The notes under the pieces are model-generated. The model was not told the origin of the DNA. It ran no database searches and was given only the letters and a program-made list of their open reading frames with translations. The position numbers and the translations under genes were made by a program. A stretch of 64,000 bases of DNA from Henriciella sp. AS95 (GTDB lineage Bacteria; Pseudomonadota; Alphaproteobacteria; Caulobacterales; Hyphomonadaceae), in contig NZ_JBBMQM010000001.1 of NCBI RefSeq assembly GCF_038900055.1, forward strand, positions 310,001 through 374,000, written 5' to 3'. Positions 1 through 8,187 of the stretch are shown one piece after another (the stretch's first letter is position 1; every line of letters starts with the position of its first letter).

Positions 1-108
1 GATGTTGAGCGGCAGCGACCATCGCGGGAATAGCAATGCCCCGGTTAACGGGAACACAGCGAGCGTCTCCGAGAGGTCGGATATTTTCCTGTATCCTAGA
101 CGCGTCAT
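1..108 (-). CDS. LON substrate-binding domain protein, N-terminal fragment (cut by window start)
   Basis: Only the first 36 codons are inside the window; the gene continues beyond base 1. Reading leftwards from the ATG at 106-108 gives a peptide with the stretch AVFPLTGALLFPRWSLPLNI. This matches the typical start of stand-alone LON (PUA-like) substrate-binding domain proteins, which carry a 'FPL-P-LFP-LPLNIFEPRY' signature. A GGAGG ribosome-binding site lies about 10 bases before the ATG. The gene sits 64 bp downstream of the YbbN-like gene on the same strand, an order familiar in Alphaproteobacteria. Such proteins lack the Lon ATPase and protease domains, and their role is not established. 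The family call is confident despite the short fragment; the rest of the protein cannot be judged. Confidence 0.8.
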   Translation of the reverse strand, partial: MTRLGYRKISDLSETLAVFPLTGALLFPRWSLPLNI

Positions 109-172
109 GCTGGTCTGGCCTCCAATAGAGCCTAACCCCTTACATGGCTTGTTGTTTCACAATTGCGAGCCG

Positions 173-1081
173 CTAAGCAAACATTAGTGAGGACAGGCGT
201 CGGCGCCCTTCGATCGTGGCCGGGTCTTTCGGGCCCGCTGCTTCAAACAGTTCAAGCAGCTTGGCTTTTGCCTTGCCATCTTCCCAATCAAGGTCAGTTG
301 CCAGAATTTTGAGAAGGTGGTCGACGGCTTCCTTGTTCCTGCCGCGCGCCATCAAGGCTTCAGCAAGTTCAAAACGGAGTTCGTGGTTCCCGCGATCTGC
401 GGTTACCTTGTCGATCAACTCGTCCAGTTCGTCGGCCGGCGGGGCGTCTGCCATCAGATCAATTGCCGTCCGCACACCCTTGATCGCAGGATCGCTCTGC
501 TTGTCGGGCCCAGCCATATCCAGAATTTGGGCAGCCTGTTCGGTATCGCCATTGGCGAGATAACAACGCGCAAGACCTGCTATGGCGGCGATGTTTTCCG
601 GCTCTGCCTGGGCGACCGCACCATAGATCTGAGCGGCCTGGGCTGCATCACCGGCCTGCAGAAGTTCATCGGCTTTCTCGATGGCTTCCTTGATCTGCTG
701 GCCCTGATCCGTCCCGCCGAGTATTTTCGAGATGAATTCGCGAAGCTGGCTTTCTGGCAGCGCGCCCTGAAACGCATCAACGGGACGGCCCTTGTCGAAA
801 GCGAAGACGGCAGGGATTGAGCGCACGCCAAGCTGGCCTGCAATGCCGGGGTTCTCATCAATGTTGACCTTGACCAGCTTCACCTTGCCTTGCTGGTCGT
901 TGACGACTTTCTCCAGAACCGGCGTCAGCGATTTGCAGGGGCCGCACCAGGGCGCCCAGAAGTCAACCAGGACCGGGGCGTCCTTCGACGCCTCGACAAC
1001 ATCGGCCATGAACGTCTGGTCCGTTGCGTCCTTGATATTGCCGCCGGGGCCGCCGGCAGGTCCGAGCGAAATATCTACCAT
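173..1081 (-). CDS. ybbN: Thioredoxin-domain/TPR co-chaperone, YbbN (CnoX) type
   Basis: A 302-residue protein with an N-terminal thioredoxin fold carrying the WCGPC redox motif (about residue 47) followed by a C-terminal half of TPR-like helices, the architecture of YbbN/CnoX co-chaperones. In E. coli the family protects proteins from oxidation and hands them to GroEL; the same role is inferred here. A longer frame opens at 1138, but the start chosen is the ATG at 1079-1081 because an AGAAAGG ribosome site stands just before it and the thioredoxin homology begins soon after. Both active-site cysteines are kept, unlike E. coli YbbN, so real oxidoreductase activity is possible. It is probably cytoplasmic and co-transcribed with the LON-domain gene. 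Confidence 0.9.
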   Translation of the reverse strand: MVDISLGPAGGPGGNIKDATDQTFMADVVEASKDAPVLVDFWAPWCGPCKSLTPVLEKVVNDQQGKVKLVKVNIDENPGIAGQLGVRSIPAVFAFDKGRPVDAFQGALPESQLREFISKILGGTDQGQQIKEAIEKADELLQAGDAAQAAQIYGAVAQAEPENIAAIAGLARCYLANGDTEQAAQILDMAGPDKQSDPAIKGVRTAIDLMADAPPADELDELIDKVTADRGNHELRFELAEALMARGRNKEAVDHLLKILATDLDWEDGKAKAKLLELFEAAGPKDPATIEGRRRLSSLMFA

Positions 1082-1191
1082 GTTTCGCGCCTTTCTCTTT
1101 ATCGCACGAGATGTGGGAAATCTGTCGCGGAAAGGCAATACGTAGACGAACGTGCTATGCAGCCCAAGCCAAATAGATGCGGGAGGGGCAG

Positions 1192-1563
1192 ATGGCGCAA
1201 AAACTCTCAGGTTTTGACTTGATCAAGTTCCTGTTCGCCGTCGGGGGCGGAGCGGCTGGCGGCCTGCTGTTGATTTTCGGTCCGGCGGATATGCGCGAAG
1301 AGATACCTTTCCATGTGGAGCTCGGCCTCGGCGTGCTGGCATTTGCCGCGCTCATGGTCGCCGCTCTATTCAGTGTACGCGCCAAGGCATTGCTCATCAC
1401 GCTCATCTCCAGCCTGGTCGCTGCAGGTGTTCTCTTCGTTGTCGCTTTTGCGGATGACTGGCCGCTCTGGCAACGCGTGGTGGTTGGTATTCTCGGCGCT
1501 GGAAGTGCGCTTTTTGCCGTGTTCAGCCTGATCAGTTTCTTTCGCGGCGAGGACCCTGCCTAG
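1192..1563 (+). CDS. Small integral membrane protein, function unknown
   Basis: About 123 residues from the ATG at 1192, which follows a strong GGGAGGGG ribosome site; an upstream in-frame codon at 1177 lacks one. Four hydrophobic segments are visible (roughly residues 12-32, 44-64, 67-87 and 95-117), so it is almost entirely membrane-embedded with a short charged tail. No family is recognised. It is divergent from the YbbN-like gene, and its stop codon overlaps the stop of the convergent editing-enzyme gene in a shared CTAG. Confidence 0.65.
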   Translation: MAQKLSGFDLIKFLFAVGGGAAGGLLLIFGPADMREEIPFHVELGLGVLAFAALMVAALFSVRAKALLITLISSLVAAGVLFVVAFADDWPLWQRVVVGILGAGSALFAVFSLISFFRGEDPA

Positions 1564-2072
1564 CTCTCGGGCTGGAGCAAGGCTGCAAAGTCCACCTCGG
1601 TCAGGTCATGCCCCGTCGCTTCGACGAATTTGCGGAAGTCCTGGCGGGAGATCGCTGTCGTGCCCGTGTTGACCAGTGGATGGAAGTTCACAGTCTCGAA
1701 GGCCATGAGCGCGGCGTCCACAATGAAACGAACCTTGCCATCCTTGTCATTCATCAACGCAAAGGCCGTAACCGAGCCTGGAGTCACACCCAGCAGCTCC
1801 TCCATGAGCTCACCGCTGGCGAACGAGAGCCGCCGCGTTCCGATGAGCTTGTGCAGCTGGTTCAGTTTCAGCTCGCTGTCGGCATGGGCGGAGATGAGAA
1901 CAATCGCGCCGTCCTTGTCCTTCATGAAGAGGTTCTTTGTATGCCCGCCAGGCATGGTGGCCTTCAGATCCCGGCCTTCTTCGACCGTGAATGTCGCCTC
2001 ATGCCAGCGCGTCGAGTGCGCGATGCCATGCTTGTCGAGAAACGCGAACAGATCGTCAGGGCTTGCAGTCAT
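1560..2072 (-). CDS. Aminoacyl-tRNA editing protein, ProX/YbaK family
   Basis: A 170-residue single-domain protein resembling the free-standing editing domains that hydrolyse mischarged Ala-tRNA(Pro) (ProX, also called PrdX or prolyl-tRNA synthetase-associated domain protein). Seen: the conserved block with K-N-L-F-M after GGHT (about residues 42-50), the VLISAHADSELKLNQL segment, and a late GSVTAFALMND block followed by FIVDAAL, all typical of the fold. The length agrees with the family. It overlaps the preceding convergent membrane gene by 4 bp. Substrate specificity (Ala- versus Cys-tRNA) is inferred from overall resemblance to ProX. Confidence 0.88.
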   Translation of the reverse strand: MTASPDDLFAFLDKHGIAHSTRWHEATFTVEEGRDLKATMPGGHTKNLFMKDKDGAIVLISAHADSELKLNQLHKLIGTRRLSFASGELMEELLGVTPGSVTAFALMNDKDGKVRFIVDAALMAFETVNFHPLVNTGTTAISRQDFRKFVEATGHDLTEVDFAALLQPES

Positions 2073-2122
2073 GGCTCCCTTTCAGGCAATCAGGCAGGGA
2101 CCGTCAAGCAGGGACACCGCAC

Positions 2123-2857
2123 ATGCAGCTTGAATGCTACAAGATTTACGATGTCGCCCCGGAAATCGTACCGGGCCGTTCGCAGCGCAAATGGATGGAT
2201 GATTTCGAGGATCGCCACCCCTATCGCTGTCTGCCGCTCACCATGGCGAACTCGACCGGTTGGGAAATCCTTTGCCCGATCGACCTCAAGATCGTCTGGG
2301 ATGGCGGTCCACTCGAACGCAACATCCAGTTCTTCACGACCGGCGACCCCCGTAGCATCGACTCCTTTGCCGACAGCCATTTCCGGCGGGGCATTGTCAC
2401 GATGCATACAGGACATCTCTTCCGCACCCCGCCCGGATGGGGCCTTTGGGCCACCGGCGCGCCGAATTTCTTCAAGGATGGTATAGCCCCGCTAACCGGC
2501 CTTGTTGAGACAGACTGGCTGCCCTTCCCGTTCACGATGAACTGGCAGATGACGCGGCCCGGCGAAGTCATCTTTCGCAAGGGCGAGCCCTTCTGCTTCA
2601 TCACACCGTTCGAGCACGGCAAGACCGAAGAGATCCAGCCAGAGCGCAAGCTGCTCAAGAGCAATCCGGAACTGGAGAAGGATTACCATGCTTGGGCCAA
2701 TAGCCGCGGAAGCTTCAATGAAAAGCTGAAGGCGCTCGATTCAGACGCGGTAAAAGCCGGCTGGCAACGTCATTATATGCGCGGCCAGAAGGTCACGGGC
2801 GACAAGGCGGACGCTCACCAGACCAAGCGCCGCCTCAAGCCACCAAAGGACATCTGA
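2123..2857 (+). CDS. Uncharacterised protein resembling the DUF6065 family
   Basis: About 244 residues starting MQLECYKIYD at the ATG at 2123, preceded by AGGGA; the open frame extends further upstream but enters the region of the divergent editing gene. It is rich in W, F, P and charged residues, with no signal peptide or membrane segment. Visible features are a WMDDFEDRHPYRCLPLTMAN block near the N-terminus, GHLFRTPPGWGLWATG near the middle, and a Lys/Arg-rich C-terminus. It resembles proteins annotated DUF6065, some of which lie near 2-oxoglutarate-dependent oxygenases. No catalytic motif can be named and the function is unknown. Confidence 0.7.
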   Translation: MQLECYKIYDVAPEIVPGRSQRKWMDDFEDRHPYRCLPLTMANSTGWEILCPIDLKIVWDGGPLERNIQFFTTGDPRSIDSFADSHFRRGIVTMHTGHLFRTPPGWGLWATGAPNFFKDGIAPLTGLVETDWLPFPFTMNWQMTRPGEVIFRKGEPFCFITPFEHGKTEEIQPERKLLKSNPELEKDYHAWANSRGSFNEKLKALDSDAVKAGWQRHYMRGQKVTGDKADAHQTKRRLKPPKDI

Positions 2858-2966
2858 GAGCGGTTACACATCGATGGTGTGAATCCCTCTTGCAAGGGCC
2901 GCTGATTTGCGCTTAAAGCCCGTCTCTTGCTGATTGGCGGTGCCGGTCAGTTACCCCCTATCGGAT

Positions 2967-3041
2967 GCGGGCGTAGCTCAGGGGTAGAGCACAACCTTGC
3001 CAAGGTTGGGGTCGTGAGTTCGAATCTCATCGCCCGCTCCA
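2967..3041 (+). tRNA. tRNA-Gly (anticodon GCC)
   Basis: A complete cloverleaf can be drawn: acceptor stem GCGGGCG (2967-2973) pairs with CGCCCGC (3031-3037); the D-arm includes GCTC/GAGC; the anticodon stem CAACC/GGTTG encloses loop TTGCCAA with anticodon GCC at 2999-3001; the T-arm carries GTTCGAATC. The 3' CCA (3039-3041) is encoded in the genome. It reads glycine GGC/GGU codons. It stands alone, 107 bp before the DJ-1-like gene. Confidence 0.97.
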
Positions 3042-3148
3042 AATATCTCCTCCCTCTACTGCGAATCTGGCCGCCCGGCGGTCTGGTAGTTTTGCGCCTT
3101 TCTAATGAGCCTCGGCTGACTAGAGTGGGCCTGAAGGAGATTTTTCAG

Positions 3149-3910
3149 ATGCACAATGCTGTCAGCAGGCTGATCGCGGCGACCCTTGTTGTGATCCTCG
3201 CCGCCGGCTTCCAGCCTGCCTTTGCAGAGACTGATACCACTGCCGACAATGCGGATACCAAAGCGACCCGCATTACCTTTCTCCTCTATCCAGGCACGAC
3301 GGTTCTCGACTGGATCGGCCCTTACGAGGCGCTTCACTGGGTGGACGGTGTCGAAATCATACTGGCCGCCAAAACGACCGACATCATGAAAAGTGACAGC
3401 GGCATCGTCGAATATAAAGCCAATGTCACGCTGGACGAGGTGGACCGGACCGATGTGCTGATTGTCCCCGGCGGCGCGAAGCAGATGATGGAGGCCGCCA
3501 ACGATCCGGAGATCGCAGACTGGATTCGCCGTATGGATGAAACCTCCACCCATACGGTCGGCATATGCACCGGGTCTCTCATGCTCGCCCATATTGGCCT
3601 TCTCGAAGACCGCCGCGCCACGACCTACTGGAAATTCACGCCGATGCTGGCTGGTGGCGGCGCAATCTATGAAGAGGCGCGCTGGGTACAGGATGGCAAG
3701 TACTGGACATCGGCCGGTGTATCGGCCGGCATTGATCTGACGCTGGCTCTCATCGCCGACCTCTATGGCGCCGAAACCGCCATGAAGGCGCAACTCGCCA
3801 TAGAGTACGATCCCGATCCGCCCTTCAATTCTGGATCACTGCAAGCGGCGCCTCAGACAGTCATCGATGCACTCGGCGGTATCGCAACGCCCCCACAAAG
3901 CCCAAACTAG
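3149..3910 (+). CDS. Exported DJ-1/PfpI family protein (isonitrile hydratase-like)
   Basis: 253 residues with a Sec signal peptide (about residues 1-26, cleavage after AFA) followed by a DJ-1/PfpI/ThiJ glutamine-amidotransferase-like fold. Seen: ITFLLYPGTTVLDWIGPYE at the domain start, DVLIVPGGA, and the nucleophile elbow GICTGS with Cys140, followed by the TTYWKF and TSAGVSAGIDL blocks typical of the InhA/isonitrile hydratase-like branch. The start is the ATG at 3149, behind GAAGGAGA; an open frame from 2927 crosses the tRNA and is rejected. Most relatives are cytoplasmic, so the export signal is notable. The substrate is unknown. Confidence 0.88.
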   Translation: MHNAVSRLIAATLVVILAAGFQPAFAETDTTADNADTKATRITFLLYPGTTVLDWIGPYEALHWVDGVEIILAAKTTDIMKSDSGIVEYKANVTLDEVDRTDVLIVPGGAKQMMEAANDPEIADWIRRMDETSTHTVGICTGSLMLAHIGLLEDRRATTYWKFTPMLAGGGAIYEEARWVQDGKYWTSAGVSAGIDLTLALIADLYGAETAMKAQLAIEYDPDPPFNSGSLQAAPQTVIDALGGIATPPQSPN

Positions 3911-4019
3911 GCGCGGCGGCACTGTCACTTACGCAAGTTTTGTCAGTCCTGCATGAACCAGAAGAGCGCCATATTGCGCTATTCCCTACGAAGGCACATC
4001 TGTGCCTTGAGGTACCGGC

Positions 4020-4730
4020 ATGGCAGACGACATCATTTACGCAATTGGCGACGTGCACGGCGAGGCAGAGATGCTCGACAAGCTGCATGCGGCCATTTTT
4101 GCGCGCCATGAGCGGGAACATCCACGTGCGCGACTAAAGCTGATCCATCTCGGCGACTATATCGATCGCGGGCCTGATAGTTGCGGCGTGATCGAGACCC
4201 TCATGAAGCTTGAAGGCCGTGATGATGTCGAGGTCGTCAACCTTCGAGGCAATCACGAGCAAATGATGCTGGACGCCTATGAGGATGGTGCCAGCCATAA
4301 TGGAGCCCGCATGCACTGGCTTATGAATGGCGGTGACGCGACCCTTGAGAGCTATGCTCATCGCGGGTTCGAGGACCCGCCGCAATCTCACATGCAATGG
4401 CTTCACCAATTGCCGAGCCTGTATCTCGAAAACGAGCGCAAGATTGCCTTTGTCCACGCCGGCGTCGACCCGAAGTCATTTCCAAATTGCGACCGCAGAA
4501 TCCACCTCTGGTCACGTTCGCCGCGCTTTTATGACCCGACCCGGTGGGACAATGGTGAGCTGAAGGGCTGGCAGGTCGTGCACGGCCACACCCCAACCAA
4601 GGATTTCGAACCCCAGGCCGCCGGCGCTCCGGCGCGCCGCTTCAATCTCGACACGGGCGCTGTGTATGGTGGCCAGCTTTCAGCCGGCATTTTTGCGCCG
4701 GGCAAAGAGGTCGAATTCCTGTCGGTCTGA
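4020..4730 (+). CDS. Metallophosphoesterase, serine/threonine phosphatase-like
   Basis: 236 residues with the full set of calcineurin-type phosphoesterase motifs: GDVHG (10-14), GDYIDRGP (45-52), RGNHE (76-80), FVHAG and VHGHTP. These bind a two-metal centre that hydrolyses phosphate esters. The arrangement is that of the PrpA/PrpB and bacteriophage lambda phosphatase group, whose substrates include phosphoproteins or dinucleotide polyphosphates; which applies here cannot be told. It is cytoplasmic, with no signal peptide. It stands alone, on the same strand as ruvC but with a 74-bp gap. Confidence 0.9.
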   Translation: MADDIIYAIGDVHGEAEMLDKLHAAIFARHEREHPRARLKLIHLGDYIDRGPDSCGVIETLMKLEGRDDVEVVNLRGNHEQMMLDAYEDGASHNGARMHWLMNGGDATLESYAHRGFEDPPQSHMQWLHQLPSLYLENERKIAFVHAGVDPKSFPNCDRRIHLWSRSPRFYDPTRWDNGELKGWQVVHGHTPTKDFEPQAAGAPARRFNLDTGAVYGGQLSAGIFAPGKEVEFLSV

Positions 4731-4804
4731 AAACCGAGCCTTGCGGGTAGGAACAAATCAGGAAAATTGGTAAAGTCTTAACCGAAACTCGCTTGGGTTC
4801 GTCC

Positions 4805-5305
4805 ATGACAGACGCGATTCGAATTCTCGGGATCGATCCCGGTCTCCGCCAGACGGGCTGGGGCGTGATTGAGCAGTCCGGCTCCCGGCTGAGCCACGTG
4901 GCGCACGGCGTGATCAAGATTAATCCCGAGCTGTCGCTGGCTGCGAGGCTCGGCGGGATCCACCGCGAAATATCTGACCTCTCCAAATCGTACTGGCCGG
5001 ATTTTGCCGGCATTGAAGAGACGCTGGTCAATGCAAACCCGCGCTCGGCGCTCAAACTGGGCCAGGCGCGCGGCGCGGCAATGGCAGCGCTGCATGGCTC
5101 AGGCCTCAATGTCCTCGAATTCTCGCCCCGCACGATCAAGCTTGCCGTCGTCGGCACAGGAGGCGCGGACAAGACGCAGGTCGCCTTCATGGTCGCGCGC
5201 CTGCTGCCAAAAGCTGGCAAGATGACCAGTGACGCATCCGACGCCCTGGCCTGCGCCATCTGCACGGCCAATCATGCCAGCACACTGAAGAGAGGGGCAG
5301 CATGA
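4805..5305 (+). CDS. ruvC: Crossover junction endodeoxyribonuclease RuvC
   Basis: 166 residues; resolves Holliday junctions together with RuvAB. The RNase H-like fold starts at once with ILGIDPGLRQTGWG (catalytic Asp near residue 10); later acidic residues lie in GIEETLVN and in the final SDASDALACAI. The length matches the family (E. coli 173). The ATG at 4805 is preferred over a TTG four codons earlier, although no strong ribosome site is visible for either. First gene of ruvC-ruvA-ruvB; its stop overlaps the ruvA start by 4 bp. Confidence 0.97.
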   Translation: MTDAIRILGIDPGLRQTGWGVIEQSGSRLSHVAHGVIKINPELSLAARLGGIHREISDLSKSYWPDFAGIEETLVNANPRSALKLGQARGAAMAALHGSGLNVLEFSPRTIKLAVVGTGGADKTQVAFMVARLLPKAGKMTSDASDALACAICTANHASTLKRGAA

Positions 5306-5928
5306 TCATTGGCCGCCTTCGGGGCGAAATCGCGACCGTCGGGACAGACAGCGTGATGATCGACGTCAATGGCGTCGGCTATGTGGCGCTGGCGGGCAGT
5401 CGCCTTCTCGCGAAGCTGACACCGGGCAAGGAAGCGACGCTGCACATTGAGACGCGCGTCACAGAAAGCTCAATCACGCTCTTTGCTTTTGAAAGCGACG
5501 AAGCGCGCGCCTGGTTTGTCCGCCTGCAGGATGTTCCAGGTGTCGCCGGCAAGTCCGCCATGGCGATCATGGACGCGCTGGCCCCGTCTGAACTTATGGA
5601 CGCCCTTGCGCTTGGCGATGCCGCCATCGTCACCCGCGCCAAAGGCGTTGGCAAGAAGCTCGCGGAACGCATCATTGGCGAACTGTCAGGCAAGCCTCCG
5701 CCCATGGGCCGGTTCGGCGCGTTCCGAACCTCGGATCTGCAGCCCTCCGCCAGTGCGGACGCCCTGCCCGCAAGCGGCGCACGCAGCGAAGCAGTTTCTG
5801 CGCTCGTTAATCTTGGATATGGCCAGAGCGACGCCGCCAGAGCCGTGGCTGCTGCGGCCCGAGAGGCTCCGGACGCCGACACGTCGGCCCTCATTCGCGC
5901 CGGGCTTAAAGAGCTTTCACCATCATGA
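5302..5928 (+). CDS. ruvA: Holliday junction branch migration protein RuvA
   Basis: 208 residues; binds four-way junctions as tetramers and loads the RuvB motor. Seen: the N-terminal OB-fold ([10 protein letters not shown]...), the two helix-hairpin-helix regions ([13 protein letters not shown] and [13 protein letters not shown]), a flexible linker, and the C-terminal RuvB-binding domain ([16 protein letters not shown]). The start overlaps the ruvC stop (ATGA), and its own stop overlaps the ruvB start in the same way, so the three are translationally coupled. Confidence 0.97.
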   Translation: MIIGRLRGEIATVGTDSVMIDVNGVGYVALAGSRLLAKLTPGKEATLHIETRVTESSITLFAFESDEARAWFVRLQDVPGVAGKSAMAIMDALAPSELMDALALGDAAIVTRAKGVGKKLAERIIGELSGKPPPMGRFGAFRTSDLQPSASADALPASGARSEAVSALVNLGYGQSDAARAVAAAAREAPDADTSALIRAGLKELSPS

Positions 5929-6956
5929 GCCGCGAAGGAGACCTCAGCGACCCTGAACGCCAGACAGGCGATGCGCTCGACAGGGCTCTGCGCCCGCAGA
6001 GTTTCGAGGATTATGTCGGTCAGGAAGCGATCAAGTCGAACCTGAAAGTCTATGTCGAGGCCGCAAAGGCGCGCGGCGAGGCGCTCGATCACGTGCTCTT
6101 GTTTGGCCCGCCCGGCCTCGGCAAGACGACGCTCGCGCAGATTGTCTCGAAAGAGCTGGGCGTCGGGTTTCGTTCCACGTCGGGCCCCGTCATCGCAAAG
6201 GCCGGTGATCTCGCCGCTATTCTTACAAATCTCGAAGAAAACGATGTCCTCTTCATTGATGAGATCCACCGCCTGCCCCCGGCCGTCGAGGAGATCCTCT
6301 ATCCGGCGATGGAGGACTATGCGCTCGACATCGTTATCGGCGAAGGCCCATCTGCGCGGTCGGTCCGCCTTGATCTCGCGCCGTTCACGCTTGTGGGCGC
6401 AACGACACGCGCAGGGCTCCTGGCCAACCCACTTCGTGACCGGTTCGGCATTCCGATGCGGCTCAATTTCTATGAGCCGAAGGAACTGGCCCGCATTGTC
6501 ATGGCAGCGGGGCGCAAACTTGGCGCAGATTTGAGCGAGGACGGCGCCGTCGAGATCGCGACCCGGGCTCGCGGTACACCGCGTATCGCCCTGCGACTGC
6601 TGCGCCGCGTCCGCGATTTTGCTGAAGCGGAAGGCGCGAAGATCGACAAGGCCGCCGCCTCTCGGGCGCTACTCCGTCTGGAAATCGATGAAGACGGGCT
6701 TGATGCACTCGACCGGCGCTATCTTTCGGCGCTGGTCAAGACCTATGCAGGCGGGCCGGTCGGCGCTGACACGCTGGCTGCGGCTCTTTCTGAAGCCCGC
6801 GACGCCGTGGAAGATGTTATTGAACCGTTCCTGATGCAAAAGGGCTATATTGCGCGAACCCCGCGTGGCCGGGTTGCAGCGCCGCTCGCCTATGAAAGAA
6901 TGGGCCTTGCCGTTCCGGACGCCAACAAACAAGCTGGTCTCTTCTCGGACAAATAG
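5925..6956 (+). CDS. ruvB: Holliday junction helicase motor RuvB
   Basis: 343 residues; hexameric AAA+ ATPase that drives branch migration. Seen: the N-terminal [12 protein letters not shown] block, Walker [10 protein letters not shown] (about residues 61-69), Walker B LFIDEIHR, sensor 1 GATTRAG, the arginine-finger region LRDRFG, and the C-terminal winged helix ([12 protein letters not shown]). The length matches the family. Last of the ruvCAB operon; the small membrane gene 11 bp downstream may be co-transcribed. Confidence 0.98.
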   Translation: MSREGDLSDPERQTGDALDRALRPQSFEDYVGQEAIKSNLKVYVEAAKARGEALDHVLLFGPPGLGKTTLAQIVSKELGVGFRSTSGPVIAKAGDLAAILTNLEENDVLFIDEIHRLPPAVEEILYPAMEDYALDIVIGEGPSARSVRLDLAPFTLVGATTRAGLLANPLRDRFGIPMRLNFYEPKELARIVMAAGRKLGADLSEDGAVEIATRARGTPRIALRLLRRVRDFAEAEGAKIDKAAASRALLRLEIDEDGLDALDRRYLSALVKTYAGGPVGADTLAAALSEARDAVEDVIEPFLMQKGYIARTPRGRVAAPLAYERMGLAVPDANKQAGLFSDK

Positions 6957-6967
6957 GACGAAAAACG

Positions 6968-7396
6968 ATGCTCGATGGATTGCGGGAATTGGCACAAGCG
7001 CTTTCGATTGCGCTGTTCGGATTTTCAACCGGGTGCGCCTGGGTTGCGGCCATCGTGGCGCCGAACACCAGCTATGACCGGCTCGACTATAGCCGCGCCG
7101 ACGGACATGTGCGGCTGCTGCTTATCAACTCGTCCAATCATATCGCAACCGCCTGTCTCGCTGCCGCGGCCTTGGCTTTTCTCGCCGGCGCGCTGAGCGC
7201 AGGGATCGTTGGCGCGCTGGCCACTGCGGGTTTCTTTACCAACCGCTGGACCCTCGCCCCACGCACGAAAGATGAGAAGGCGCCGCCCGGACGGCGCACG
7301 CGCGACAAGACGAAACGCGTCGTTGCCGTCAGCCTGACACTGATTTTTACGCTGGTAACGCTTATCGCGACCGGCCTTGCGATCGCCCGCGTCTAG
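6968..7396 (+). CDS. Hypothetical membrane protein downstream of ruvB
   Basis: 142 residues; three hydrophobic stretches (about residues 8-32, 58-90 and 117-140) with a basic loop (RTKDEKAPPGRRTRDKTKR) before the last. No family is recognised. AGGA lies before the ATG, 11 bp after ruvB, so it may ride on the ruv transcript; a functional link is not implied. Its stop abuts the stop of the convergent gene at 7397 with no spacer. Confidence 0.6.
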   Translation: MLDGLRELAQALSIALFGFSTGCAWVAAIVAPNTSYDRLDYSRADGHVRLLLINSSNHIATACLAAAALAFLAGALSAGIVGALATAGFFTNRWTLAPRTKDEKAPPGRRTRDKTKRVVAVSLTLIFTLVTLIATGLAIARV

Positions 7397-7780
7397 CTAG
7401 TTCTGGACAATCCAGAGCACGCCGATCGTGTGCAGATACAGGAAATCCTGGGTCGAGCGCCGGGCCGCTCGCGCGGCCGTCTCGCCCGCAAATTTACGAT
7501 TGATCGCAACCATCAGCGCGCAGGCGGTCAGACCCGGAATGAAGAGCCACCAGGCAACGGCCAAAGATGCAATGATGAAAAGAACCAGGATCGCATAGGC
7601 CAGAAAATCCAGCGAGCGAAGCTTGAACTCGTTCAGACGGCTGAATTGGTTCAGCAGCTTCGGGTTCTTGTGCAGCTGCTCGGCGTCGATCGCGTAGACC
7701 TGATCATCAGGCTGCTCAAAACGAACCACGCGCGTTGGGCGGCCTTCATCATAAGGATTGGGGACTGTTCTCAAAAACAT
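7397..7780 (-). CDS. Hypothetical membrane protein
   Basis: 127 residues: a soluble N-terminal part of about 55 residues (MFLRTVPNPYDEGRPTRVVR...), then two hydrophobic segments around residues 58-92, then a short amphipathic tail. GAGG lies before the ATG. No family recognised and no catalytic motif. It abuts the convergent membrane gene tail to tail. Confidence 0.6.
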   Translation of the reverse strand: MFLRTVPNPYDEGRPTRVVRFEQPDDQVYAIDAEQLHKNPKLLNQFSRLNEFKLRSLDFLAYAILVLFIIASLAVAWWLFIPGLTACALMVAINRKFAGETAARAARRSTQDFLYLHTIGVLWIVQN

Positions 7781-7876
7781 CGCACAGCACCTCTTCTTGG
7801 GAAAACGGTCTCATGCGCTTCTTAATATGCTTGCCTTCATGGCCCTGGAAATTTCACGCCAAAGTGGAAAGTCTTG

Positions 7877-8146
7877 TTAACCAGCGGGTGGGCCAGCCTT
7901 GATGGAAAGGGCATGAAGCCCTGAATCAAATTCACTTTTTAGGGCGTTATTGACTTCGCGCTGCATCGCAACGCGGCTCAGGCCGCGAAATTTTTCCGAG
8001 ATTATTTCGACCTTGAAGTGGGTTTCACCTTCTGGAGATGCCCCGGCATGCCCTGCATGCAGAGCGCTCTGGTCAGTGATTTCCAGCCGCTCAGGTGCAA
8101 ATACCTGCGTCAAACTTTCCCGAATGCGTGTTGTTCTGTTTGTCAA
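7877..8146 (-). CDS. bolA: BolA family protein
   Basis: About 89 residues with the BolA fold: the helix RIRESLTQVFAPERLEITDQS, the glycine-histidine segment HAGHAGASPEGETHFKVEIIS, and the motif F-x-G-x-S-R-V-x-x-x-R, which in this family includes part of the [2Fe-2S]-glutaredoxin binding surface. BolA proteins work with monothiol glutaredoxins in iron-sulfur handling and stress-related regulation. The start is taken as a TTG at 8144-8146, preceded by ACGAGG; the open frame extends to 8206 but that part would overlap the divergent J-domain gene. Only 41 bp separate the two starts, so both promoters must overlap. Confidence 0.88.
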   Translation of the reverse strand: MTNRTTRIRESLTQVFAPERLEITDQSALHAGHAGASPEGETHFKVEIISEKFRGLSRVAMQREVNNALKSEFDSGLHALSIKAGPPAG

Positions 8147-8187
8147 TTCTAGCCTCGTTAACTCGAACGCCCTATGTTGCGACCCCG

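Noticed and set aside
2-187. Plus-strand open frame of 61 codons at the window start
   Set aside because: It lies antisense to the LON-domain gene start, has no family resemblance and no ribosome site.
2869-2883. Small palindrome CACATCGATGGTGTG after the DUF6065-like gene
   Set aside because: Only a 4-bp stem and no T run; not a credible terminator.
3069-3083. Terminator after tRNA-Gly
   Set aside because: The GGCCGCC/GGCGGTC arms leave almost no loop, and the T run is short and offset.
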